From Actinomycetes bacterium (GTDB lineage Bacteria; Actinomycetota; Actinomycetes; S36-B12): DNA of 64,000 nucleotides. Shown piece by piece: positions 16,608 to 23,949 of the stretch; positions within the stretch are counted from its first letter, which is position 1; the number at the start of each line of letters is the position of its first letter. The notes under the pieces were generated by a model. The model saw only the letters and a program-made list of their open reading frames with translations, was not told the DNA's origin and made no database searches. The stretch is from NCBI GenBank assembly GCA_024641635.1, contig JAHECS010000010.1:1-64000 (forward strand), in the 5' to 3' direction. The position numbers and the translations under genes are program-made.

Positions 16608-17369
16608 ATGTGCGGGAGATACGCAGCAGCCAAGGATCCGGCCGCCCTGGCTGAGGAGTTCGAGGTGGCGACGCCGCCCGAGGAGACCCTCAAGCCGGAC
16701 TACAACGTCGCGCCGACGAAGAAGGTGTACCTCGTCGTCGACAAGGCTCGCGACGAGGAGGTGGCTCGAGCGCTGGTGATCGGCCGATGGGGTCTCGTGC
16801 CGTCGTGGGCGAAGGACCCGTCCATCGGCAGTCGCATGATCAACGCGCGCGCGGAGACCGTCGCCGAGAAGCCCGCCTTCCGTCGGGCGTTCGCGAAGCG
16901 ACGCTGCCTGATCCCGGCCGACGGCTACTACGAGTGGTACCTGCCGACCTCGCCCGACGCTCCCGTGGGCAAGGGCGGCAAGCCCCTCAAGCAGCCGTTC
17001 TTCATCCACCCCGCCGACGGTTCCTCGCTGGCGATGGCCGGCCTCTACGAGTGGTGGCGCGACTCCACGCGCGAGGACGACGATCCCGCCGCCTGGCTGC
17101 TCACCTGCACGGTGATCACGACGGACGCGTCCGACGCGGTGGGACGGATCCATGACCGCATGCCGATGACCATCCCGCGGGACGACTGGGCTCGGTGGCT
17201 CGATCCCGCCCACGGTGCGGAGGAAGCCGCACGTCTCCTCGTGCCGGCCTTCGACGGCGGCCTCGAGGCCTATCCGGTGTCCACGCTCGTCAACAGCGTC
17301 CGCAACAACGGTCCCGAGCTCATCGACCCGCTCCCTCCGGAGGACGTGGTCGAGAGTCCCCTGTCCTGA
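16608..17369 (+). CDS. SRAP (HMCES/YedK) abasic-site protein
   Basis: This 253-residue SOS-response-associated peptidase family protein protects abasic sites in single-stranded DNA by a covalent link through the catalytic Cys2. The start MCGRYAAA supplies that Cys after Met removal. Other conserved pieces are DYNVAPT, RWGLVPSWAKD, INARAETVAEKPAF (Asn/Glu active site), CLIPADGYYEW and IHDRMPM (His). M. tuberculosis Rv3226c, also of this family, lies beside aroA, so context agrees. Confidence 0.94.
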   Translation: MCGRYAAAKDPAALAEEFEVATPPEETLKPDYNVAPTKKVYLVVDKARDEEVARALVIGRWGLVPSWAKDPSIGSRMINARAETVAEKPAFRRAFAKRRCLIPADGYYEWYLPTSPDAPVGKGGKPLKQPFFIHPADGSSLAMAGLYEWWRDSTREDDDPAAWLLTCTVITTDASDAVGRIHDRMPMTIPRDDWARWLDPAHGAEEAARLLVPAFDGGLEAYPVSTLVNSVRNNGPELIDPLPPEDVVESPLS

Positions 17370-17377
17370 GGTCGACC

Positions 17378-17995
17378 GTGCGCTGGACCACTCGTGAGGT
17401 GCTGACACCTCGGGGACCCGCTCGCCTTCACCGGTCCGGTCGCTCGGCGCGAGGGCAAGCCACCCTGGTGCTGGGCCACGGTGCGGGCGGGGGAGTCGAT
17501 GCGCACGATCTTGCGGCGCTTGCGGCGGGGGTCACGGCAGCCGGGTACGCGGTGGTCCTCGTAGAGCAGCCCTGGCGCGTCGCGGGACGTCGTGTGGCGC
17601 CACGCCCTGACCTGCTGGACGAGGCGTGGCTGTCGGCCGTCGGGGCGTTGCGGCCCTCGGGGCCGATCGTCGTGGGGGGTAGGTCGGCGGGGGCCCGGGT
17701 CGCCTGCCGCACGGCGGGCAGCCTGGGAGCCGTCGGCGTCGTGGCCCTTGCCTTCCCGCTGCATCCGCCGGGCCGACCGGAGCGCACCCGGGCGGAGGAG
17801 CTCCGGGCCTGCCCCGTGCCGGTCCTCGTCATCCAGGGCAGTCGCGACCCGTTCGGGTCGGCCAACGAGGTGGCGGCGGTGGCACGGGGACTGCGCGTGG
17901 TCGAGGTCCACGGCGCCGATCATTCCCTCGCCCGAGGGGACCTCGGACCGGCGGTCGAGGCCGTCGTCGCCCTGCTGGGAAAGGTCGGGGAATGA
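17378..17995 (+). CDS. KANL3/Tex30-like alpha/beta hydrolase
   Basis: This 205-residue small hydrolase starts at the GTG at 17378; the track start overlaps the SRAP gene. [16 protein letters not shown] forms the oxyanion region, [10 protein letters not shown] carries the nucleophile Ser, [12 protein letters not shown] the Asp and GADHSL the His. This layout matches the dienelactone-hydrolase/KANL3 type. It starts 8 nt after the SRAP stop. Its last bases overlap the SigR-type promoter of the next gene. Substrate is unknown. Confidence 0.8.
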   Translation: MRWTTREVLTPRGPARLHRSGRSARGQATLVLGHGAGGGVDAHDLAALAAGVTAAGYAVVLVEQPWRVAGRRVAPRPDLLDEAWLSAVGALRPSGPIVVGGRSAGARVACRTAGSLGAVGVVALAFPLHPPGRPERTRAEELRACPVPVLVIQGSRDPFGSANEVAAVARGLRVVEVHGADHSLARGDLGPAVEAVVALLGKVGE

Positions 17996-18014
17996 TCCCC
18001 GTGGGGGGTGCGTT
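17988..18014 (+). promoter_or_regulatory. SigR-type autoregulatory promoter
   Basis: GGGAAT ending at 17993 and GTT at 18012-18014 are separated by exactly 18 nt, matching the GGAAT-N18-GTT consensus for SigR/SigH promoters known from Streptomyces and mycobacteria. It is 91 nt upstream of the sigR ATG and partly inside the preceding gene's 3' end. It should give thiol-stress autoinduction. Confidence 0.75.
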
Positions 18015-18090
18015 GCCGGGACTATGCGTCTCATCGCGGCCAGTGACAGCGGCCTGCCGACCCTCGACCTCGCCGGTGGCTCGATCGGGC

Positions 18091-18096
18091 TAGGCT
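18091..18096 (+). promoter_or_regulatory. Second, constitutive-type -10 box before sigR
   Basis: TAGGCT lies 8 nt before the sigR ATG. It suggests a basal leaderless promoter in addition to the SigR-dependent one. Confidence 0.5.
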
Positions 18097-18104
18097 CGTC
18101 AGCG

Positions 18105-18767
18105 ATGAGCGACGACGACTCCGTCGGTGGCGCGGCGGTCCGGCCGGATGAGGCCAGCGAGGCGACGCCCGAGTCGCCGCTGGCACGATCCGCGCGCTTC
18201 GAGCGGGATGCGATGCAGTACCTGGACCAGCTCTACGGAGCGGCCATGCGCATGACGCGAAACCCCGCGGACGCGGAGGACCTCGTCCAGGAGACCTACA
18301 TGAAGGCCTTCGCCGCGTTCGACTCCTTCACTGACGGCACCAACCTCAAGGCGTGGCTGTTCCGGATCCTCACGAACACGTACATCAACATCTACCGCAA
18401 GAAGCAGCGGCAGCCCTACCAGACCGGCACCGACGACCTCACCGACTGGCAGATCCACGAGGCGGAGAGCCACACCTCGCGGGGCCTGCGATCGGCCGAG
18501 GCCGAGGCGCTGGATCGGCTCGCGGACGTCGATGTCGTGGAGGCGCTGGCGGCCATGCCCGAGGACTTCCGCATGGCCGTGTACCTCGCCGACGTCGAGG
18601 GGTTCTCCTACAAGGAGATCGCGGACATCATGGAGACCCCGATCGGCACCGTGATGTCACGTCTCCACCGCGGTCGAAAACTCCTGCGCGAGCTCCTCGA
18701 GGACTACGCGATCGAGCGCGGACTCATCCCCGCTGCCATCTCCGGAGAGGGAGGTGACCAGTCATGA
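18105..18767 (+). CDS. sigR: ECF sigma factor SigR/SigH
   Basis: This is a 220-residue extracytoplasmic-function sigma factor for the thiol-oxidative stress response. Region 2 is at about residues 30-100 ([26 protein letters not shown], then [20 protein letters not shown]). Region 4 is at about 145-200 ([22 protein letters not shown] and [12 protein letters not shown]). The ATG at 18105 is preferred; the 391-aa track ORF runs back through the hydrolase gene. Its TGA overlaps the ATG of the zinc anti-sigma gene, as in sigR-rsrA operons. A GGAAT-N18-GTT site upstream indicates autoregulation. Confidence 0.95.
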   Translation: MSDDDSVGGAAVRPDEASEATPESPLARSARFERDAMQYLDQLYGAAMRMTRNPADAEDLVQETYMKAFAAFDSFTDGTNLKAWLFRILTNTYINIYRKKQRQPYQTGTDDLTDWQIHEAESHTSRGLRSAEAEALDRLADVDVVEALAAMPEDFRMAVYLADVEGFSYKEIADIMETPIGTVMSRLHRGRKLLRELLEDYAIERGLIPAAISGEGGDQS

Positions 18768-19045
18768 GCTGCGGCAAGCCGCACGAGACCGACTGCTCCG
18801 AGGTGCTCTCACTGGTCTACGACTTCCTCGACAGTGAGATCGACGACGCCGACCGGGCTCGCATCGTGCAGCACCTCGACGAGTGCCAGCCATGTCTGCG
18901 CCAGTACGGGCTGGAGCAGGCGGTCAAGGCCCTCGTCCACCGCTCCTGCACCTGCGAGCATGCCCCGGAGCGACTCCGGGTCCAGATCGTGACACGCATC
19001 CGCCAGATCTCGATCACCTATCGCTCCACTGAGTTCGGCGACTAG
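18764..19045 (+). CDS. rsrA: Zinc anti-sigma factor RsrA
   Basis: This redox-sensing anti-sigma factor has 93 residues. Cys3, His7 and Cys11 precede the core motif HLDECQPC (His37, Cys41, Cys44), giving the H-x3-C-x2-C zinc site of the ZAS family. Disulfide formation would eject zinc and release SigR. A further Cys pair (SCTCEH) follows. ATGA overlap with sigR suggests one-to-one translation. Confidence 0.95.
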   Translation: MSCGKPHETDCSEVLSLVYDFLDSEIDDADRARIVQHLDECQPCLRQYGLEQAVKALVHRSCTCEHAPERLRVQIVTRIRQISITYRSTEFGD

Positions 19046-19072
19046 CCTTCGCCTGAGACGGGGCGACAGGGA

Positions 19073-19294
19073 GTGAATGTGGAGCAGACGGTCCGGGCCG
19101 AGATGGCGGCGTCGGTGCACTCGGTCATCGTCCAGGTGGGCGACCAGGTGATCGTGGGGGACACCCTCGTGATCCTCGAGTCGATGAAGATGGAGATCCC
19201 TGTCGTCGTCGAGATCGCCGGCACCGTCACCGAGATCAGCGTGGCCCCGGGGGACGCCATCCGCGAAGGCGACGTGATCGCGGTTCTGCTCTAG
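19073..19294 (+). CDS. Biotinylated carrier-like protein (TB7.3 type)
   Basis: This stand-alone biotin/lipoyl attachment domain has 73 residues. ESMKMEIPV holds the modified Lys in the MKM context of biotin carriers, and the second half-domain is AGTVTEISVAPGDAIREGDVIAVLL. The same small protein (TB7.3) follows sigH-rshA in M. tuberculosis, supporting shared gene order. No carboxylase subunit is nearby, so its acceptor is unknown. The GTG at 19073 is used. Its TAG shares the CTAG at 19291-19294 with the converging GNAT gene. Confidence 0.9.
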   Translation: MNVEQTVRAEMAASVHSVIVQVGDQVIVGDTLVILESMKMEIPVVVEIAGTVTEISVAPGDAIREGDVIAVLL

Positions 19295-19809
19295 GCGTTC
19301 TGTCGATCGACGTTGGTAACGGGGCGCGTCAGCGCCAGCAGGTCGACTCCCGGACGAGGGCTCCAGTCGCGGTCCGGCACCCGGACGAAGCCCTTGCGCT
19401 CGTACATCTGCGCTGCCGCCACGTTGGTGTCGCGCACGCAGATGGCGAGGGCTCGGGCCTGTATCCGTCGAGCGTGGTCCTCGCAGGCGGCCACGAGCGC
19501 GTCGGCGACGCCCGTGCGCCACGCCTGCGGAGCCACGGCCAGGAAGCGGAACTCGACCTCGTCGTCCCGGCCGATCTCGCGCGACGCCGAGCCGGGCGAG
19601 CAGATCGTCACGGTCCCGACGACGACGCCATCGCGCTCGGCGACGAGGAGGATGCTGTCGTCGACTCGCGATCCCGTGTCACGAAGCGTCTCCGCATACG
19701 GAGATCCCGGCTCCAGCTGCCCGGCCGCGTCGTAGGCGCTGACGCAGATGTCCCCAGCCGTGACGAGGTCCGCCTCGGTCGCCCTGCGGATCAGGAGATC
19801 ATCGGTCAC
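19291..19809 (-). CDS. GNAT-family N-acetyltransferase
   Basis: This 172-residue acetyltransferase begins LIRRATEADLVTAGDICVSAY. The acetyl-CoA loop region is FRFLAVAPQAWRTGVADALVAACEDHA, with a partly degenerate Q/RxxGxG/A. NVAAAQMYERKGFVRV completes the fold. It stands alone on the minus strand between the biotinyl protein and the amidohydrolase. A GATAGT box lies 6 nt before its GTG. Substrate is unknown. Confidence 0.85.
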   Translation of the reverse strand: MTDDLLIRRATEADLVTAGDICVSAYDAAGQLEPGSPYAETLRDTGSRVDDSILLVAERDGVVVGTVTICSPGSASREIGRDDEVEFRFLAVAPQAWRTGVADALVAACEDHARRIQARALAICVRDTNVAAAQMYERKGFVRVPDRDWSPRPGVDLLALTRPVTNVDRQNA

Positions 19810-19904
19810 CGGACAACTATCGCGGAACGGCTGCCCTTCGCAGACGCGGGGTGGGTCCGCGGATTCGGTAGGGTGCGCCGACGCCGAGCTTCCGAGGAGA
19901 GCGC

Positions 19905-21518
19905 GTGGCCACGACCCGGATCGAGAACGCCGTCGTGTGGACCGGCATTCCGGCCGCCGGAGGCTACGTCGAGTCCGATGCCCTCGCCTTCGATGAACGC
20001 GGAATCCTCGCGGTCGGTGACGCCGCGCGCGGGCTGGATGCTGACGTGGCGATCGACGCAGGCGGGGCCTTCGTGTGCAGTGCGTTCCGGGACGGACACG
20101 TGCATCCGATCGCCGGCGGCTTCGAGCATCAGCTTGCGCCCGTGGGCGACCAGAGGACCGTCCAGGGGATCGCTGCTGCCGTCGGCCGGTGGGCCGTCGA
20201 GCACCCGGAGGCGGAGTGGGTGCGTGGCGAGGGGTTCGACCTGGCCCTCGCGCCCGGCGGCATCTTCCGTGCGGAGTGGCTGGACGCCGTCGTGCCGGAT
20301 CGTCCGGTCGTCCTGCGTGCGTCGGACTACCACACCGTCTGGGTCAACAGCGAGACGCTGAAGCGCGTCGGCTACACGGATCGAACCCCGCAGCCCCACG
20401 ACGGCGAGATCGTGCGGGACGAGGCGGGCCATCCGGTGGGGACACTCCGGGAGTGGGGCGCCTGGCGACCCGTGTACGACCGCATGCCCGCGATGACGAC
20501 CCGTCAGGCCCTCGCCGCCCTCGATCACGCCAGCACGACGCTGGCAGCGTCGGGGCTCGCCTGGGTGCAGGACGCCTGGGTCGAGCCGCACGACGTCGAT
20601 TCGTGGCTGGCGGCGGTCGCTGCCGGTGTGTTCCGACTCCGGGCCGATCTCGGCCTGTGGTGCGACCCGAACACGTGGCATGGCCAGCTCGCTCACTTCA
20701 GCGCGACCCGCGACCGGGTCGGCGTCGAGGCCGCTCATCGCCTGACGGCCGGCACGGTCAAGTTCTTCGCCGACGGTGTCATCGAGTCCGGTACCGGAGC
20801 CATGCTCGAGCCGTACTGCGACTGTCCGCACTCGAAGGGCCTGGCCAACTGGGAGCCGGACGAGCTCAACGCGGCAGTCGCGGCCGTCGATGCACTCGGC
20901 TTCGCGCCGCACATCCATGCCATCGGCGATGCGGCGGTTCGCACGGCCCTCGACGCGATCGAGTTCGCCGCGGTCGTGAACGGGCCCAAGACCCGTCGTC
21001 CGACCATCGCGCACGCCCAGCTCGTCGACGACCTCGACCTTCGACGCTTCGCCGAGCTGGGCGTCATCGCCAACTTCGAGCCGTACTGGGCGATGCACGA
21101 CTCCTACCAGGACGAGCTCACGGCGCCGCGGCTCGGACCCGCCCGCACCGGCCGTCAGTACATGATGCGGACCATCCGGGACACGGGTGCGGTGATCTCG
21201 TTCGGCAGCGACTGGCCGGTGTCGACGTGCGCACCGCTGGCCGGAATCCAGGTCGCGGTGACCCGTCAGGCGACGGACGGGAGCGGTCGTGGGCCCTGGA
21301 TGCCGGAGGAGCGGCTGACCGTCGAGCAGGCCCTGCTGGCCTACACGTCCGGCGTCGCCTTCCAGGCGGGGGACGGACGAGGCGGCGTCATCCGACCGGG
21401 CAGTCGGGCCGATGTGGTCCTGCTGGAACGCGACCCGCGTAGGGTGCGACCGTTGGAGATCGAGGGCATCGAGGTGCTGGGCACCTGGTGCGACGGCGAC
21501 CGCGTCCACGGAGGGTGA
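19905..21518 (+). CDS. YtcJ-like amidohydrolase
   Basis: This 537-residue metal-dependent amidohydrolase belongs to the YtcJ/amidohydrolase-3 branch, which includes N-substituted formamide deformylase. Metal and fold motifs are DGHVHPIAGG (HxH at about residues 64-66), GTVKFFADGVIESGTG, HIHAIGDAAV, IAHAQLVDDLDL and SFGSDWPV with the C-terminal Asp. The GTG at 19905 has a GAGGAG ribosome site. A TAGGGT box lies 30-40 nt upstream. One base separates its TGA from the UreAB start, so it heads a three-gene operon. C-N bond hydrolysis fits a nitrogen-releasing pathway, but the substrate is not known. Confidence 0.88.
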   Translation: MATTRIENAVVWTGIPAAGGYVESDALAFDERGILAVGDAARGLDADVAIDAGGAFVCSAFRDGHVHPIAGGFEHQLAPVGDQRTVQGIAAAVGRWAVEHPEAEWVRGEGFDLALAPGGIFRAEWLDAVVPDRPVVLRASDYHTVWVNSETLKRVGYTDRTPQPHDGEIVRDEAGHPVGTLREWGAWRPVYDRMPAMTTRQALAALDHASTTLAASGLAWVQDAWVEPHDVDSWLAAVAAGVFRLRADLGLWCDPNTWHGQLAHFSATRDRVGVEAAHRLTAGTVKFFADGVIESGTGAMLEPYCDCPHSKGLANWEPDELNAAVAAVDALGFAPHIHAIGDAAVRTALDAIEFAAVVNGPKTRRPTIAHAQLVDDLDLRRFAELGVIANFEPYWAMHDSYQDELTAPRLGPARTGRQYMMRTIRDTGAVISFGSDWPVSTCAPLAGIQVAVTRQATDGSGRGPWMPEERLTVEQALLAYTSGVAFQAGDGRGGVIRPGSRADVVLLERDPRRVRPLEIEGIEVLGTWCDGDRVHGG

Positions 21519-21519
21519 C

Positions 21520-22263
21520 ATGCCGCTGACCCCGGGTGAGGGCGATCGGCTGCTGCTGCACCTCCAGGCCTCGCTGGCCCAGCGTCGCCGCGACCGAGGG
21601 CTGCTACTCAACGTGCCCGAGGCGACGGCGCTGATCGCCGATGCGGTGTGCGAGTGGGCGCGGGATGGGCTCGGCATGGTGGAGACCCGGGATCGGGCAC
21701 GCACGCTCCTCACGATCGACGACGTGCTCCCCGGCGTGCCGGACGCCCTCGCCGAGGTTCGCGTCGAGGCGCGGTTCGACGACGGCACACGGCTCGTGGT
21801 CGTGAAGGACCCGTTCGCACGGGGACCGGAACCCGATGGTGAACAGCAGCCGGCCCCGACCCCCACGGTGACCCTGGACGTCGCGAACGAGTCGCGCACC
21901 GCCATCGGGTTGACGTCGCACATTCACCTCGCCGAGGTCAATCCAAGGCTCCGGCTGGACCGTGCGGCCGCGTTCGGGCTGAGGCCGGCGCTGCGCACGG
22001 GCGAGACGGTCTGGATCCGGCCGGGCGAGACGATCCGCCTCCCAGCACTGCCTATCGCGGGCGCGCGCGTCGTGGTCGGCAACTCCGGCGTGGTCGATGG
22101 CCCCCTCGACGATCCGGCCGTCCGCGAGAGGGCGGTCGCCATGCTGCGGTCGTGCGGGTACCTCGACCTCGTCGACGGCGTGCCGGTCGGGGATGCGTCG
22201 ACCGCGGACTCCGCGGTGGCAGGAGTCATGGCCGCCGACCGCGACCACCGGGAGGGTTCGTGA
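21520..22263 (+). CDS. Urease gamma-beta fusion-like protein (UreA-UreB)
   Basis: This 247-residue protein fuses a UreA domain to a UreB domain. The UreA part (about 1-103) aligns well with true gamma subunits: LTPGEGDRLLLHLQASLAQRR, LLLNVPEATALIADAV and VLPGVPDALAEVRVEARFDDG. The UreB part (about 120-215) has TSHIHLAEVNPRLRLDR in place of the usual SHxHFFEVN, and the C-terminus is a non-standard tail. The ATG at 21520 follows the amidohydrolase stop directly. Its stop overlaps the UreC-like start as GTGA, so the two are probably made as a complex. Confidence 0.88.
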   Translation: MPLTPGEGDRLLLHLQASLAQRRRDRGLLLNVPEATALIADAVCEWARDGLGMVETRDRARTLLTIDDVLPGVPDALAEVRVEARFDDGTRLVVVKDPFARGPEPDGEQQPAPTPTVTLDVANESRTAIGLTSHIHLAEVNPRLRLDRAAAFGLRPALRTGETVWIRPGETIRLPALPIAGARVVVGNSGVVDGPLDDPAVRERAVAMLRSCGYLDLVDGVPVGDASTADSAVAGVMAADRDHREGS

Positions 22264-23912
22264 GCCGCGAGTTCGGCCCGCTCGAGGGCGACGTCGTGGT
22301 CCTGGGCGACACGCACCTTCGGCTTCGGGTCACAGAAAGGGTCCGGGACGAGGGCGAGGAGCTGCACGTCGGATTCGCCAAGACCGGGCGCGACGGCATC
22401 GGCCTGCGCGCGGTGGGCGCGCGGGAGTCCTGCGACGTCCTCCTGACGAACGTCGTCGTCCTGGATCCCGTGGACGGCGTCCGCGTCGCGAGCATCGGGA
22501 TCCGGGCGGGCCGGATCAGCGGCATCGGCAAGGCCGGCAACCCCGACACGTCGGACGGAATCGACGTCGTGGTCGGCACGGGCACCGTCGTGATCGACGG
22601 CGACGGCCTGATCGCCACGCCGGGGGGCATCGACACCCACGTGCACACCCTCAGCCCGCGCGTGTTCGAGGCGGAGCTGTCCTCGGGTGTGACCACCGTG
22701 ATCGGCCAGGAGGCCGGACCCATGTGGGGGGTCGGTCTGGGCTCGGCGTGGGTGCTCGAGCGTGGGCTGCGGGCGATGGAGGTCTACCCCGTGAACGTGG
22801 GGCTCCTCGGGCGCGGATCCTCGTCGCGCTCGGACTCCATCAGGGAGTCGATCGGCGCCCACGTGTGCGGGCTCAAGGTGCACGAGGACACCGGAGCCAC
22901 CCTGCGGACCATCGACACCGCGCTGCGTGTGGCGGACGAGTTCGACGTCCAGGTGGCCCTCCACACGGATGGGCTCAACGAGACGATGTCGGTGGCCGAC
23001 ACCCTCGCGGTGCTCGACGGGCGCGTCCTGCACGCCTACCACGTGGAGGGCTGCGGGGGCGGACACGCACCCAACGTTCTCCAGCTCGCGGGAGTCGAGA
23101 ACGTGCTCGCGTCCTCCACGAACCCGACGCTGCCGTTCGGCGTGAACGCGGTGGCCGAGCACGTCGACATGATCCTTCTCTCACATGGCATGAACCCGGA
23201 CAACGACAGTGACGTGCGGATCGCCCGTTCCCGGGTGCGGGGCGTGACGATGGCGGCCGAGGGCCGACTGCACGACCTCGGCGTCATCGGCGTGACCTCG
23301 TCCGACGCCCAGGGGATGGGCCGGGCGGGGGAGACGTGGTGGCGGACCTTCGCCCTTGCCGGGGTGCTGGCCGGGCTGGACCCCGAACGGGACTCAGGAT
23401 CCGACGACAACGACCGCATCCTGCGGTACCTCGCGAAGATCACCATCAACCCGGCCCTCGTGCACGGGCTGGCGCACGAGGTGGGCCGGCTCGCGGTCGG
23501 ACACCTCGCCGACATCGTGCTCTGGCGGCCGGAGCTGTTCGCGGCGAAGCCGCAGCTGGTCATCAAGGGTGGGTTCCCGGCCTGGGGGGTCACCGGCGAC
23601 CCCAACGCCACCATCGACTCCGCCGAACCGCTGGTGCTCGGACCGCAGTACGGCGGTCTGGGAGCGGTCCCGTCCGACCTCTCGGTGATCTTCTCCAACG
23701 CGGCCGCCGTGTCCGAGAATCCGGCCCCCGGGGCCAGGCGCACCGTGGCGGTCCGCGACTGCCGCACCGTCCGATCGGGCGACCTGGTGCGCAACGGCGT
23801 CATCGGGGACGTCGCGGTCGCGGACGACGGCTCGGAGGTGCGCTGGAACGGCGCCCCCCTCACGATGGACCCGGTCACCGACGTGCCGATCTCCCGACTG
23901 CACTTCTGGTAG
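22260..23912 (+). CDS. Divergent urease alpha-like hydrolase (UreC paralogue)
   Basis: This 550-residue homologue aligns with UreC over its full length. Nickel ligands are all kept: His127/His129 (DTHVH), carbamylatable Lys206 and His208 (GLKVHED), His235 (ALHTD), His261 (AYHVEG) and Asp349 (TSSDAQ). Other parts differ from classical urease. The flap reads LLSHGMNP where ureases have MVCHHLDP, so the flap Cys is Ser. The pocket stretch GGGTGPAAG is IGQEAGPMWG, and the usual YGEEVKFGGGK is EGEELHVGFAK. No ureDEFG gene lies nearby. It is therefore likely a nickel hydrolase with altered or unknown substrate. The GTG at 22260 overlaps the UreAB stop. Confidence 0.88.
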   Translation: MSREFGPLEGDVVVLGDTHLRLRVTERVRDEGEELHVGFAKTGRDGIGLRAVGARESCDVLLTNVVVLDPVDGVRVASIGIRAGRISGIGKAGNPDTSDGIDVVVGTGTVVIDGDGLIATPGGIDTHVHTLSPRVFEAELSSGVTTVIGQEAGPMWGVGLGSAWVLERGLRAMEVYPVNVGLLGRGSSSRSDSIRESIGAHVCGLKVHEDTGATLRTIDTALRVADEFDVQVALHTDGLNETMSVADTLAVLDGRVLHAYHVEGCGGGHAPNVLQLAGVENVLASSTNPTLPFGVNAVAEHVDMILLSHGMNPDNDSDVRIARSRVRGVTMAAEGRLHDLGVIGVTSSDAQGMGRAGETWWRTFALAGVLAGLDPERDSGSDDNDRILRYLAKITINPALVHGLAHEVGRLAVGHLADIVLWRPELFAAKPQLVIKGGFPAWGVTGDPNATIDSAEPLVLGPQYGGLGAVPSDLSVIFSNAAAVSENPAPGARRTVAVRDCRTVRSGDLVRNGVIGDVAVADDGSEVRWNGAPLTMDPVTDVPISRLHFW

Positions 23913-23935
23913 TCACGCTGGGGTCGCCCTAGGCG

Positions 23936-23941
23936 TATCCT
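23936..23941 (+). promoter_or_regulatory. -10 box before pdtaS
   Basis: TATCCT lies 8 nt before the GTG at 23950, suggesting that pdtaS has its own near-leaderless promoter despite following the ureC-like gene. Confidence 0.5.
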
Positions 23942-23949
23942 CGGCGCTC

